The notes below the pieces were generated by a model. The model saw nothing but the letters and a program-made list of their open reading frames with translations, had not been told where the DNA came from and searched no databases. A stretch of DNA of 64,000 nucleotides from Streptomyces hawaiiensis (lineage in GTDB: Bacteria; Actinomycetota; Actinomycetes; Streptomycetales; Streptomycetaceae), in contig NZ_CP021978.1 of NCBI RefSeq assembly GCF_004803895.1, positions 3,100,001 through 3,164,000 on the forward strand. The letters are read 5' to 3'. Of the stretch, positions 37,904 through 47,126 are shown one piece after another (the stretch's first letter is position 1; each line of letters begins with the position of its first letter). The position numbers and the translations under genes are program-made.

Positions 37904-38404
37904 ATGAGCATGATCGGCGAGTACCTGCGTCTCACGGCTGCTGAACTCGACAGGGCGATCCAAGACCCGGACTGGGCTTTGGGCTTCGTCGAAGAGGTTC
38001 AGGACGCCGAGGAGGAGAAGAAGCCTGAGCTGGCCGTAGCGCGCCACTTCAGCACGTACAAGACCTGGGACATGCTCCGCTTCCTGCTGGCGCGCACGGA
38101 GTTCCCCGTGAACGTGATCCACGGTGAGGAGCCGTTCGCCGAGGGTGAGGACTGGGGGTACGGGCCTCCGAGGTACCTGCGGCCTGAGCGGGTCCGGCTC
38201 GCGGCGGGAGCTCTGCGGGCTACCAGCTATGCCCAGCTCATCAGTGGCGTGGAGCCTGCTGAACTGACCAGCGCCGGGGTGTATCCGCTCGGATGGGCTG
38301 AGGCCAACTCGCTGGAGTGGGGGCGACCCTGGTACGACGGCCTCACACAGTTCTTCGACGCTGCTGCCAGGGCGGACGACGCGATGCTCCTGTGGCTGGA
38401 CTGA
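37904..38404 (+). CDS. DUF1877-family protein
   Basis: A 166-residue soluble acidic protein beginning MSMIGEYLRLTAAELDRAI, with KTWDMLRFLL near residue 56 and GYGPPRYLRPERVRLAA in the middle. This is the DUF1877 (YfbM-like) pattern, small proteins of unknown function often found in variable regions and near toxin-immunity loci. It stands alone here with no operon partner. Confidence 0.8.
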   Translation: MSMIGEYLRLTAAELDRAIQDPDWALGFVEEVQDAEEEKKPELAVARHFSTYKTWDMLRFLLARTEFPVNVIHGEEPFAEGEDWGYGPPRYLRPERVRLAAGALRATSYAQLISGVEPAELTSAGVYPLGWAEANSLEWGRPWYDGLTQFFDAAARADDAMLLWLD

Positions 38405-38758
38405 CGGGCCAAGACAGCCGTGAGACCTCAGCTTGGGAAGCTTGTGGCTTCTGGTGGTCGCTCCGGGGGTGGCCTGCGGGCAAGCAGTGTCGACGCCTGG
38501 CAGCCGGTCGCCTGGTTCCCCAGTGTTCCCCGTGGTTCCCCGCACGATCTGGCACGGGTCTGGCACAGCCCTCTTCCTCCCGAACTACGGGAGAAAATCG
38601 TTACAGTCACCCGACCCTACTCGGCGCGTCGCACGGTCTGGCGATGGCTGTCGTGTCACCTACCCACACAGCGGCCGTCATGTCACAGCTTGAACACTTC
38701 GCCTTCACGTCACCCTCACGACGGTGATCATGTGTGCATCACACATGCCTGGGGGACC
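38405..38758. other. Gene-free stretch with short direct repeats
   Basis: Contains tandem GTTCCCC units (38515-38540) and a doubled TCTGGCAC near 38548-38568. Such repeats can be integrase arm sites, but no att core or integrase is adjacent. The promoter of the lipoprotein gene must lie at the right end. Confidence 0.4.
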
Positions 38759-39166
38759 ATGCTCTACCGCACTGCACTAGCTGCACTGGTACTGGTAACT
38801 GCGGCTTCGCTCACCGCCTGCGGTGGCAACGACCCTAAGCCCACCGCCAAGGCGAAGCCGACGCCTACAGTGGCGAAGGAAGACAAGTTTCTTGACGCCG
38901 TGCATCTCGCGTCTTGGCAGAGTTGGCAGGAGACTCAGCCGGCAGACGGAGACCTCATCGAGTTCCCACAGATGTGGTGCGACGGGCTCGCCGAGGGGCA
39001 CAGTGTCGCGTTCCTCTTCAGCGAGGGCGGCCTGTACCCATCGGGCGGGGACTGGGGTACGAGAAAGCCCGAGGCGAACGAGCTCTTGTTGATGGGTGTG
39101 AAGGCCTACTGCCCGGACAAGGTGGACAAGGTAACTGAGGAACTGCGGGACAGTGGCGAGTACTAG
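38759..39166 (+). CDS. DUF732-like lipoprotein
   Basis: A 135-residue lipoprotein from ATG 38759. The signal peptide ends at lipobox LTAC with acyl-Cys21. After a Lys/Pro/Thr linker, the domain DKFLDAVHLASWQSW...MWCDGL...KAYCPDKVDKV has two Cys that probably form a disulfide, the pattern of DUF732 proteins of actinobacteria. Function is unknown. A strong hairpin 10 bases after the stop ends the transcript. Confidence 0.75.
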   Translation: MLYRTALAALVLVTAASLTACGGNDPKPTAKAKPTPTVAKEDKFLDAVHLASWQSWQETQPADGDLIEFPQMWCDGLAEGHSVAFLFSEGGLYPSGGDWGTRKPEANELLLMGVKAYCPDKVDKVTEELRDSGEY

Positions 39167-39176
39167 CCAGAGTGCG

Positions 39177-39197
39177 CCCCTCCTCCAAGAGGAGGGG
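39177..39197 (+). terminator. Hairpin terminator after the lipoprotein gene
   Basis: CCCCTCCTC pairs perfectly with GAGGAGGGG around a 3-base loop, 10 bases after the stop. Confidence 0.7.
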
Positions 39198-39557
39198 TCG
39201 CCCCGAGTTCCCCTCCCGGGATGCCAACAACTAGGCAAGCGGCTCCGGAGGCCCCGTGAGAGCCGGGCGATGCGGCAGGTCATGGCGCTGCCCACGTTAG
39301 ATCGAGCGGGACGAGTCCACAGATAGGCCACGATCGGGTGAGCACACGAAAGTTCGATCAACGTTCGGCGCGGAACCGGAGCTGTAGGAGCGCGTCGTCT
39401 CTGCCAAGGCGCGTAAGACCACCACAATCTCCCACCGCTGGTGTCATCGAGGCATGCCGCCTAGCCGATGCTTCCAACCAACCATCCGTCATTGGCGTTT
39501 GGCGTACATGAGCCGGACGGAGGCCCCACGATGTACATAACACACGAGGGGCCACAC
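39198..39557. other. Gene-free stretch upstream of the TerD gene
   Basis: 360 bases without a supportable gene. It must hold the terD-like promoter; an in-frame extension to 39468 has no ribosome site and lacks TerD character. Confidence 0.4.
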
Positions 39558-40823
39558 ATGACGATTGCTCTCACAAAAGGCGGCAACGCGCCACTGTCAT
39601 TCGGCACCTGCCGCGTAACCCTTACCTCGGGCACCACAGGTATCGACGTCTCGGCTGTCCTGCTCAAGCAGGACGGCAAGGTGAGGGGGGACGACGATCT
39701 CGTCTTCTACAACCATCCGTTTCAGGACGGGGTTGCCCTGAAAGGCCAGACGATCGTCGCGAACCTGGCCGAGGTACCGGCGGCGGTTGACCGCATCGCC
39801 ATCGTGGCCAGCATCGACCCCGAACTGCGGGCCACGCACTTCGACGCAGGCAGCACCCCCGACGCGGTCGTCGACTGCGGCAGCACAAAGATCACTTTTG
39901 TTCCGCCTCCCCTTACGGATCGGGAGACGGTAGCCATCCTGATCGAGCTGTACAGACGTGCCGGCGGTTGGAAGGCACGGGCGGTCGGTCAGGGCTGGGA
40001 TACGGGACTAGCTGGCCTGGCCAGGGACGTTGGCATTGTCGTGGATGATCCAGGACCAAGCCCAGCTCAGACGCCAGTTGCAGCCAGGGCCGCTCAAACC
40101 CGCCTACGGCCGACTCACCCACCGCGCCCCACCTACGTACCGAGCAGCCCACCACGGACTGCACCAGTCCTTCAGATGGCAACGCCTCGCCCTCTGGGCA
40201 AGGTCGCTCTCACCAAGTCCGGTGAGGCGACGATTGACATGCGAAAGGACGACCCGAGCCTGGTTGTTACGGCCATGCTTGAGTGGAACGGCGGCAGCTT
40301 GGAGCGACGGCAAGCTGGCGCCGACCTTGACCTCTACGCTCTCTATGTTCCCAAGAGTGTCGTAACCCCGCAGGGGAAGCGTCCAACCAAGTCTGACGAG
40401 GTCGTCTACTACCGACAGCTCGGCTCCTCCGTTGCGCCGCCGTACATTGCTCTGGACGGTGACTCCAAGGTGCCAGGTCGAGAGACCATCACCATCCGTC
40501 GCCCCGACCTTCAGGGCTACGTGCTCCTATGCGCTTACAGCGCTTTGGAGAACGGCACTGGATCGTTCAAGTCCTACGGGGCCCGAGCAGTCGTCACCGA
40601 CGGAAGAGGTTCCACCGTCACCGTACCGCTGTTCAATAACCGCAACTTGTCCTACTGGGTAGCAATTGCCCTCATTGACTTCACAGTTCCCGGCGGCGCT
40701 CAGGTCAGACATGTAGAAAAGTACAGCGGGAACCACGTCGAGGCTCGTCCCACGCTGTACTCGAACGGGAACTTCCGGATGAGCACCGGAAAGGTTGAAT
40801 TCAAGAGTAGGGACAATTGGTAG
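39558..40823 (+). CDS. TerD-family protein with two TerD domains
   Basis: A 421-residue protein. ATG 39558 follows GAGGGG by seven bases and gives the TerD start MTIALTKGGNAPL. Domain 1 (residues about 1-165) includes VSAVLLKQDGKVRGDDDLVFYN. A Pro-rich linker spans about 185-230. Domain 2 (KVALTKSGEATIDM, then DLDLYALYV and SDEVVYYRQLG) is longer and divergent. TerD folds bind calcium through Asp-rich loops, and TerD proteins appear in tellurite, phage and stress-response systems. The usual terZABC partners are missing; a zinc-ribbon gene lies 250 bases away on the other strand. Confidence 0.85.
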   Translation: MTIALTKGGNAPLSFGTCRVTLTSGTTGIDVSAVLLKQDGKVRGDDDLVFYNHPFQDGVALKGQTIVANLAEVPAAVDRIAIVASIDPELRATHFDAGSTPDAVVDCGSTKITFVPPPLTDRETVAILIELYRRAGGWKARAVGQGWDTGLAGLARDVGIVVDDPGPSPAQTPVAARAAQTRLRPTHPPRPTYVPSSPPRTAPVLQMATPRPLGKVALTKSGEATIDMRKDDPSLVVTAMLEWNGGSLERRQAGADLDLYALYVPKSVVTPQGKRPTKSDEVVYYRQLGSSVAPPYIALDGDSKVPGRETITIRRPDLQGYVLLCAYSALENGTGSFKSYGARAVVTDGRGSTVTVPLFNNRNLSYWVAIALIDFTVPGGAQVRHVEKYSGNHVEARPTLYSNGNFRMSTGKVEFKSRDNW

Positions 40824-41078
40824 CCCGGATTCGAATTACACGAGAACCGTGGCATGGACGCGGACGCCAGGCGACCTAGACCGCGAGACGGCTACACCCG
40901 GTGCGTCTTGCACGGCGACCCCTGCGTCCCGAAGCAACTTGGACGGGACCGCTGCCGTGGGCTGGTGCGTTCTCACCTGGGCTGATGGTCCGCGGACGTC
41001 CGCGGTTGTTCGTGGGCGTTGTCACGCAGTTAGACACTCACCCCTCAGGTTGGCGTTGCTCCTGCAGAGAGCCTGTCC

Positions 41079-41426
41079 TCAGTCATCCTCGCCGAAGCCG
41101 TATCGGATGTTCTCCTGCTTGCAGGATGGGCAAACGATGTAAGCGTGTGAGTTGCTGCCATCTTCATAGGGCAAGTAGCTCGCTCCACCCGAGAGCGATG
41201 ACTGACACCACTGGCAGGTGCCACTGCCGCGGTTCTTGGCACGGGTCGGCGGGTCAAGAAGCATGCCATCTACGTCGAAGTAGACCCTGAACCCAAAGCA
41301 ACTGTCGTTGTGGCATTCGTACCGGCCAGCAAGTTCGTCTGAGTCGGCCCACAAAACTTCCCCGCAGTCAGGACACGCTCGCCCCAAGCCACTGTTGCTG
41401 CTAGCGGAATTGTCGAAGACGCCCAT
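41079..41426 (-). CDS. Zinc-ribbon hypothetical protein
   Basis: A 115-residue protein from ATG 41426, preceded by AGGGGG. It has three CxxC pairs (CPDC, CQWC, CPSC) plus CHNDSC, suggesting two treble-clef or ribbon zinc sites. It is soluble, with no catalytic motif. Its stop faces the terD-like gene across 255 bases. A role in nucleic-acid or protein binding is possible but not shown. Confidence 0.7.
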   Translation of the reverse strand: MGVFDNSASSNSGLGRACPDCGEVLWADSDELAGRYECHNDSCFGFRVYFDVDGMLLDPPTRAKNRGSGTCQWCQSSLSGGASYLPYEDGSNSHAYIVCPSCKQENIRYGFGEDD

Positions 41427-41637
41427 AGTTACCCCCTAGATGCCGTTCTTGCAGTGGTTGTCGCCCTTGCGAAGGATATTGCCAGGTAGCAAGCCCTGCT
41501 GAGCTCTGCCGACGCCTACCCGGACGAGTCACCAGGGGTCATTGTGGCCGTCGCACGGTGCCTCAGACCGGCTGAGGGCTGAGACGGGCCGCTGCCTGCA
41601 TGGCCGGCGGTGTCGGCGAGGACTCACCGCGGCTTGG

Positions 41638-42126
41638 TCAGTCGGACCGCCCACATGGGACACCGATGCTGGGGCCGAGATCAGTGGCGGCGGCCAACGA
41701 GTGGGCCGCGGTTCTCAGCTCCTTCTCCCATCCCGGAAGCTCATCGGGGCCGAGCCATTCGCTGTAGTCCGCTGCGACGGACAGGAACCGTGTCTCCTCC
41801 CGGGTGCGGGCTGTGACCGTCATCGACAGTCCATTGCCCACATCCTGGGGGCTCAGCTCGCCATGGACGAGGCCGAACGCGAGTCTCACCAGGAGACATC
41901 GGCCAGCTGTCTCCTCGTCGGGAAGGGGCATGCCGAGTTCGCACAGGGCTAGAACGTAGAGTTCCCGGGCTTCGGCTGGGTCGCTCCGGCGCGGCAGACC
42001 GGCCAGCTCGCGCAGTGCAGGGGAATCACGTCCATCGACAAGCGCATGCGCAGCGAGCATCGGGAGTTCCTCGGCAGGGAGGATCTCCGCCACGTACTGC
42101 CAAGCGCTGAACTGCAACCGGTCCAT
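41638..42126 (-). CDS. Hypothetical helical protein
   Basis: A 162-residue acidic, Leu/Ala-rich soluble protein from ATG 42126 (start tentative, weak ribosome site). It begins DRLQFSAWQYVAEILPAEEL and continues with helices such as EARELYVLALCELG. Size and acidity are those of orphan immunity-type proteins, but nothing in the sequence assigns a function. Confidence 0.6.
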   Translation of the reverse strand: MDRLQFSAWQYVAEILPAEELPMLAAHALVDGRDSPALRELAGLPRRSDPAEARELYVLALCELGMPLPDEETAGRCLLVRLAFGLVHGELSPQDVGNGLSMTVTARTREETRFLSVAADYSEWLGPDELPGWEKELRTAAHSLAAATDLGPSIGVPCGRSD

Positions 42127-42740
42127 GGGCTCATCGTGGGTGGCGGCAGAGGTCCTGGCCAGCCGATTGTTGTCGTAGCTCCGGCTTCTTCTTGCCCTGG
42201 GTGTTGCCGGGGATCTTGGTGAGCTGGTTTTTTGCTGGTCAGGGGCGGTGGGTTCGTGCTCCTGGTGATCGTCGTTGGTCGTTATTGGCCACTGTCGAGC
42301 GGCCTCGGACGGCCCAGGGACGGCCCAGCTCTGCCGCACTCGACTAACGGCTGGCATCCCCGATGGACCTGCCTGGCCTCAGCCGACGACAGCCAGCCAC
42401 GATGGCGGGTGCGCCAACCGATCACACACGCGTGTGCCTCGCTGCACCTCCACCGGCCTCAGCCATGTTGCTTGTGCTGACGACCAGAGCAAGTGCCGAC
42501 GGCCAGCGCCTGACGACGGCGGCCGGCCGAGCCCTTAGCTTGGGAAGTGGTGTGCTCTGTGCTGCTTAGGGCTATTGATGCTCTGGATGACGCGGGCCCG
42601 CCCCCCCGACGCTCCGGCTGGACGGCTGTCGGCAACTGTGTGGTTGGTCGCGGGTGCAGCGGTCGGTCACCACTCATTGCCTCTTCTTGAGTTGATTGTG
42701 TGCTGTTACGCCCTCAGGACCTGGCCCGAGGACTATCGTG
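42127..42740. other. Gene-free stretch with att-arm-like block
   Basis: 614 bases. Contains the arm-like block at 42264-42328. The minus strand at 42130-42235 has a short coding-like stretch (KIPGNTQGKKKPEL) that could be the 3' end of a lost gene. The rest is unremarkable. Confidence 0.4.
42264..42328 (+). repeat. Integrase arm-type repeat block B
   Basis: CGTTGGTCGTTATTGGCC, then GCCTCGGACGGCCCAGGGAC and a second CGGCCCAG. The order and sequences parallel those beside att A and att C, but no att core follows here. It is probably a scar of another element's excision or decay. Confidence 0.5.
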
Positions 42741-43697
42741 ATGCCCATGGCTGGCACCGATATCCCTCTGTTGGTCGCAGCAGGTTCCGCCTCGATTGCG
42801 ATCCTGGTTCAAGCATATTCAAATTTCATCGTCAAAAGACAGAACTATCAACTAGAGCGACTAAAAATGGAGCTCCGATATAGAGGCAGGCAAGAGCCTG
42901 AAGCGGAAACATCCATCCTGAACGAGTTTATCGCAAGGCAAAATGAGGCTCTTGCTAAAATTGGCAGCCCGCATATCTACGTAAACGTAGGTGACGTGCA
43001 GAAGGCGACAGAATCAGTCGCGCAGCGAGATTACAGTGACCTAGTTAGGGAAATTTCCCACAGTCTCAATACGCCATTGTCCCAGATTGAGACTGCCGCT
43101 CTTCTACTCAAAAGCGAGTTGGCTGCGTCTGGGGAGCGTGTATCGAGGCCCTCCATCGACGAGCGCATTTCGCAGAATGTAGAAATCTGCAAAGCGTTCC
43201 TTGCCGGATTTCGCCAGATCACCGAGGTGGCGGAGGGGGCGAACCAGTGGAACCCTAAGTCGCTGCGTGACACCCTGGCCGCGGCGAGCAGAATCTACGC
43301 AGAGAAATCTTCTAGCGATGTGGGCTATGAGGCCAAAATTGGCGATTCTGTAGGCGGGTATCCCAACAGCTATGTATTGTCACTCGTTCTTCCACTTTTG
43401 GAGAATGCATTCGAAGCGGCAATCGGTGGCAGCACTGTCGTCGTCAACCAGGAGTACCTCCCGAAAGGGGTCGGCATTTCAGTATCGAACCGGGTCACGG
43501 GGTTCCGAGATAGTGCGGAAATCTACGAGTCCGGCTTCACATCTAAGGCCGACCACCAGGGGCTCGGCCTTGCAGTCGTCCGTAGGCTCCTCACTGCATA
43601 TGACGGGGCGACCCTGTCCCACGAACTGAATAACGACATTGTTAAATTTACGGTGATTCTTCCGGGAGGGCGGAGCGATGACCCTGGCAGACCCTAA
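42741..43697 (+). CDS. Membrane-anchored sensor histidine kinase
   Basis: A 318-residue kinase from ATG 42741 (42747 possible). One membrane helix at about residues 8-30 is followed directly by a coiled coil, with no recognisable sensor domain. The H-box is REISHSLNTPLSQIET, the N-box LPLLENAFEAA, and the G-box DHQGLGLAVVRRLL. G+C is far below the backbone: 48% over 43321-43380 by direct count. It overlaps the response-regulator gene by 20 bases. The signal is probably cytoplasmic or comes from a partner. Confidence 0.85.
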   Translation: MPMAGTDIPLLVAAGSASIAILVQAYSNFIVKRQNYQLERLKMELRYRGRQEPEAETSILNEFIARQNEALAKIGSPHIYVNVGDVQKATESVAQRDYSDLVREISHSLNTPLSQIETAALLLKSELAASGERVSRPSIDERISQNVEICKAFLAGFRQITEVAEGANQWNPKSLRDTLAAASRIYAEKSSSDVGYEAKIGDSVGGYPNSYVLSLVLPLLENAFEAAIGGSTVVVNQEYLPKGVGISVSNRVTGFRDSAEIYESGFTSKADHQGLGLAVVRRLLTAYDGATLSHELNNDIVKFTVILPGGRSDDPGRP

Positions 43698-44679
43698 TCC
43701 CATTGATGTTTTGGTCGTTGATGACCATGCCCAAGCTGCCGCAGACTATGCTCAGTTGATTAGGTCTGCGACAGGAATTTCAGTTACGCACACCAGCGAT
43801 CCAGGCAGGGCGCTAGAAATCTGTCGCACGAACCCAGTCAAGGTGGTGGTTTTGGATCAACGTATGCCCAATAGGTCAGGCACGGATTTGTTTCAGGATA
43901 TTTGTGCGATGGACCCGAAGGTGCATGCAATTATGCTGACGGGCGAGGCTGGGGCTGAGGAGGTGGGCACGGCCCTTAGCTTGGGATACAAGGGTTATGT
44001 CCCCAAGAACCAGATCAGCAACCTGCCGCAGAAAGTATTGCACGAATATATCGCATGGCAGCTAAATGTGGCATCAGCCGCGCTAACCACAGATCGCCCT
44101 GCTGTCTTGCAACGACGTTCAGGATGGCTTAGGAGGCGCCCAACAGTCACTTATAGAATTCTGAGAGCTCAACTTCTCGATGAATCTCACACTTTTGACG
44201 ATGGATGGCGGGATCTCGTGACCCTGCATGCAGGTCAAACGGAGACGCGCCAAGTGAAGGTCGAGGCCAGTCACACCATCGTTCTTGAGCGTGAGACTGT
44301 TGACAAACTCACTGGTGGTTTGGGGCTGGCCAGTAAGCAGGTGGCATCTCTAACGGCGAAGCTCAACGTGGAACTCTCAAATCGCTTCAAAGAGAGTGAC
44401 ACAAGTAGCACATTGATCAGCGAAAGCGTGGAGCGGACTTTTCAGCTTCCTGCCGAGCCGACAGACACAAACGAGGTCCATATTCGTGTACGGCGCATCA
44501 TGGGTGCGCCAGTCTATGCACGAGTTAGAGTCGACATTGTGAGCGATTGTCAATGCTGCGGGTCCACCAATGTCCTGGTTCTACAGGCTTTTGTCCCTTC
44601 AAAGCGAACAGCCCTTCGCCAGGTTGACCGACTGAGCAACGGTGAAGTGCGCCAGTACGATCTTGGTGATTTCTCGTAG
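43678..44679 (+). CDS. Response regulator with unknown beta-rich output domain
   Basis: A 333-residue protein. Residues about 8-125 are a CheY-like receiver: DVLVVDDH gives the acidic pair, VVVLDQRMPNRSG the phospho-Asp, and KNQ the conserved Lys. There is no helix-turn-helix. The output region of about 200 residues starts after RRRPTVTYRILRAQ, contains ETVDKLTGGLGLASKQVASL and alternating polar/hydrophobic strands (EVHIRVRRI, YARVRVDIV), and ends near a CQCCG cluster. I recognise no family. G+C is about 52% over 44161-44220. The kinase and regulator form one coupled unit. Confidence 0.82.
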   Translation: MTLADPNPIDVLVVDDHAQAAADYAQLIRSATGISVTHTSDPGRALEICRTNPVKVVVLDQRMPNRSGTDLFQDICAMDPKVHAIMLTGEAGAEEVGTALSLGYKGYVPKNQISNLPQKVLHEYIAWQLNVASAALTTDRPAVLQRRSGWLRRRPTVTYRILRAQLLDESHTFDDGWRDLVTLHAGQTETRQVKVEASHTIVLERETVDKLTGGLGLASKQVASLTAKLNVELSNRFKESDTSSTLISESVERTFQLPAEPTDTNEVHIRVRRIMGAPVYARVRVDIVSDCQCCGSTNVLVLQAFVPSKRTALRQVDRLSNGEVRQYDLGDFS

Positions 44680-45182
44680 CGGCTGGGGGCGGTTCCAGCA
44701 CGCGAGGTTGGGAGGTCGGCTTGGGTGGGAGCTTCGTAAGCTCTCGGCACGTCAGGCAGTCTGTGGCCCTGCCCGTTAACGGCGTTGGGGCTATGGTTTT
44801 GCGGCTCGCCGCTAAAGTGGCTGGCTAAAAGTCGGGAAGCTGACCCCCAGGCACGACGTACCTCTTCTTTGGCAGCAAGCGGCTGATTACGGTGCGCGCG
44901 GCACGGGCGCCGGCCGGGCTGGAGCGGGGCGGAGACAGGAGCGCAGGCCCGGCCGGGGGCCGGGCCGCGCGCGGTGAGCGGAGCGAGCCGCCTTGATGAA
45001 GTAGGGAAAGTTCTACCGCGCTCTTGGCCGCTGATCTTGTCCGGTCCCGGGAGATGCTTGACGCCGCTTGCCTCGTCTTGGCTGCTGATCGTCCACGTCG
45101 TCAGTGCCTACTCTTGGGAGTGGGCTCCGGGCTACGCTTGTGCCAGCCGACATAAGAGGACGACAGGGAGCGTGCTAACCGG
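44680..45182. other. Gene-free stretch upstream of pif
   Basis: 503 bases with a sharp change of composition: moderate G+C near 44700-44870 and very high G+C near 44900-44995, including repeated GAGCGG/GCCGGG units. The boundary at about 44870 may mark the left limit of the collapsed AICE. The pif promoter must lie near 45120-45170. No gene is supported. Confidence 0.4.
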
Positions 45183-45977
45183 ATGGGACCCAAGTCGGAG
45201 CGGGTCTACCGCACGATTCGCGAGTGGATCGCGACGGGACAGTACCCGCCAGGTTCCAAGCTCCCGTCTGAGCGGACCTTGTCGGAAGAGCTGGCCATCG
45301 GCCGGACCGCCCTACGGCAGGTGCTCGCCAAGCTTGTTGCGGAGAGTGTGATTGAGGTACACGGCCGCAGCTCCTACCGGGTGCCGGATCGGTCTGTGAC
45401 CACGCAGGCGCCGGCGGATGTCGAACCGTGGCAGATCCATGGCGAGCGGACTCTGTATGACAACCGCTGGGTGAAGCTCAGCCTCGTCGATGTCGAACCG
45501 CCAGGGGTCGAGCGCTTCGAGCACCATGTCGTGAAACTTCATCACGTGGCCATCGCGGCCGTGATCGACGACCAAGACCGTGTCCTGATGATGTGGCGCT
45601 ACCGCTTCGTGCCCGACTCGTTCGGGTGGGAGCTCCCGGGCGGCATCGTCGACGAGGGGGAGGACTCCTTGGAGGCCGCGCTGCGTGAGGTCGAGGAGGA
45701 GACTGGTTGGCGGCCGGATTCCTTGGAGCACGTGGTCACGTATCAGCCCATGGTGGGCATGGTCGATTCGCCGCACGACATCTTCGTGGGCAAGGGCGCC
45801 AAGCTCGTTGGTGAGCCGTCCGATCTGGAGGAGGCCGGGCACATAGCCTGGGTGCCGCTCGCCGACATTCCTAGCCTCATGGCACGGGGTGAACTAATGG
45901 GCTCCGGCACGCTCGTGGCCCTGCTCCATGTCCTCTCCGCACGAGGTGCTGGAGCTCCGCCTACAAGCGCTGCGTGA
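45183..45977 (+). CDS. pif: Pif-like protein: GntR winged helix plus Nudix domain
   Basis: A 264-residue protein. Residues about 5-70 are a GntR winged helix (REWIATGQYPPGSKLPSERTL), then a Nudix hydrolase domain of about 140 residues whose Nudix box GGIVDEGEDSLEAALREVEE is near 155-175. The same fusion occurs in Pif of pSAM2-type elements, where it limits redundant transfer into cells that already carry the element. GGGAG lies 12 bases before ATG 45183. The stop is followed after only about 30 bases by a truncated rep gene, so the element lost the DNA usually between them. Confidence 0.88.
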   Translation: MGPKSERVYRTIREWIATGQYPPGSKLPSERTLSEELAIGRTALRQVLAKLVAESVIEVHGRSSYRVPDRSVTTQAPADVEPWQIHGERTLYDNRWVKLSLVDVEPPGVERFEHHVVKLHHVAIAAVIDDQDRVLMMWRYRFVPDSFGWELPGGIVDEGEDSLEAALREVEEETGWRPDSLEHVVTYQPMVGMVDSPHDIFVGKGAKLVGEPSDLEEAGHIAWVPLADIPSLMARGELMGSGTLVALLHVLSARGAGAPPTSAA

Positions 45978-46007
45978 GCTGTTCGACTCGACGCCGTTGG
46001 CGTACGG

Positions 46008-47126
46008 ACCTGCGCCTGGACCTACGCGGGCGACACCTACCACCTCATCCGCGCGGGCCTGGCCGGAGACGACCGACGCGACATCCCCTCAACCGTCCGC
46101 GACCACCCGCGCGTCTTCGCCACCCTCACCGCCCCCTCCTTCGGCCCGGTCCACAACCGGCCCGACCGGGGCGTCTGCCGCTGCGGCACCCGCCACGCAT
46201 CCGGCGACCCCGCCCTCGGCACGGCCCTGGACCCGGCTACCTACGACTACGCGGGCGCCGTGCTGTTCAACAACCACGCCGGTCAGCTCTGGCAGCGCTT
46301 CACCAACCGGCTCCGCCGCGAGATCGCCGCCCGCGCCGGCATCACCCAACGCGAGCTGAAGGAGCGCGCCCGTCTCTCCTACGGCAAAGTCGCCGAGTTC
46401 CAAAAGCGCGGCGCCCTGCATTTCCATGCCGTGATCCGCATCGACGGCCCCGACGGACCCGAGACCGCTCCGCCCGCCTGGGCGACGGTCGACCTCCTGG
46501 CCGACTCGATCCGTGCAGCTGCCGCGCACTCCTACACCTCGGTCTCCGTCCCGGCCGCCGAAGACGAGCCCGCCCGGACCTTCCGCTGGGGCACGCAGCT
46601 CGACGTCCGGCCGGTGAAGGCCTTCGGCGACGGCTCCCAGATCACCGAGCAGGCGGTCGCCTCGTACGTGGCCAAGTACGCCACCAAGGCCGCCGAGACC
46701 ACCGGCACCCTGGACCGCCGCATCGGCGAACTCGCCGAGCTCGACCGCCACCAGGTCCCCGACCACACCCGCCGCCTCATCAAAACCTGTAAGGAACTCG
46801 ATCCGCTGTATCCGGAACGGCGCCTGTGGGCCTGGGCTCACATGCTCGGCTTCCGGGGCCACTTCTCCTCCAAGTCCCGCCGGTACTCCACCACCCTCGG
46901 CGCCCTGCGCCAGGCCCGCGCCGACTACCGCGCCGCCCAGGAACACGCCGCCCTCGGCCTGGAGGACCACGAGCCGGACACCGTCCTGGTCCTGGCCGAC
47001 TGGCAGTACGCCGGACACGGCCACACCCCCGGCGAATCCGCACTCGCCGCCACCATCGCCCGCGACCTCCAGCTCAACCGCGAAACCGCACGCGAAGCCT
47101 TGCTCAGCGAAGGGAGCAGTACATGA
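46008..47126 (+). pseudogene. Replication initiator RepSA-like, 5'-truncated
   Basis: The open frame begins without a start codon and aligns from CAWTYAGDTYHLIRAGLAGD onward with the intact rep of the second AICE (58525-59898); about 85 N-terminal residues are missing, including the upstream Cys of the zinc site. The remaining 370 codons have no stop and keep ALHFHAVIRIDG, with the HxH-type metal site of rolling-circle initiators. An internal GTG or ATG might allow a shorter product. The break at about 46008 follows the pif stop, so a deletion from pif into rep removed the tra and spread genes. Confidence 0.85.

Noticed and set aside
38512..38570. Complete attachment site
   Set aside because: Short direct repeats are present, but no core identical to another site and no adjacent integrase.
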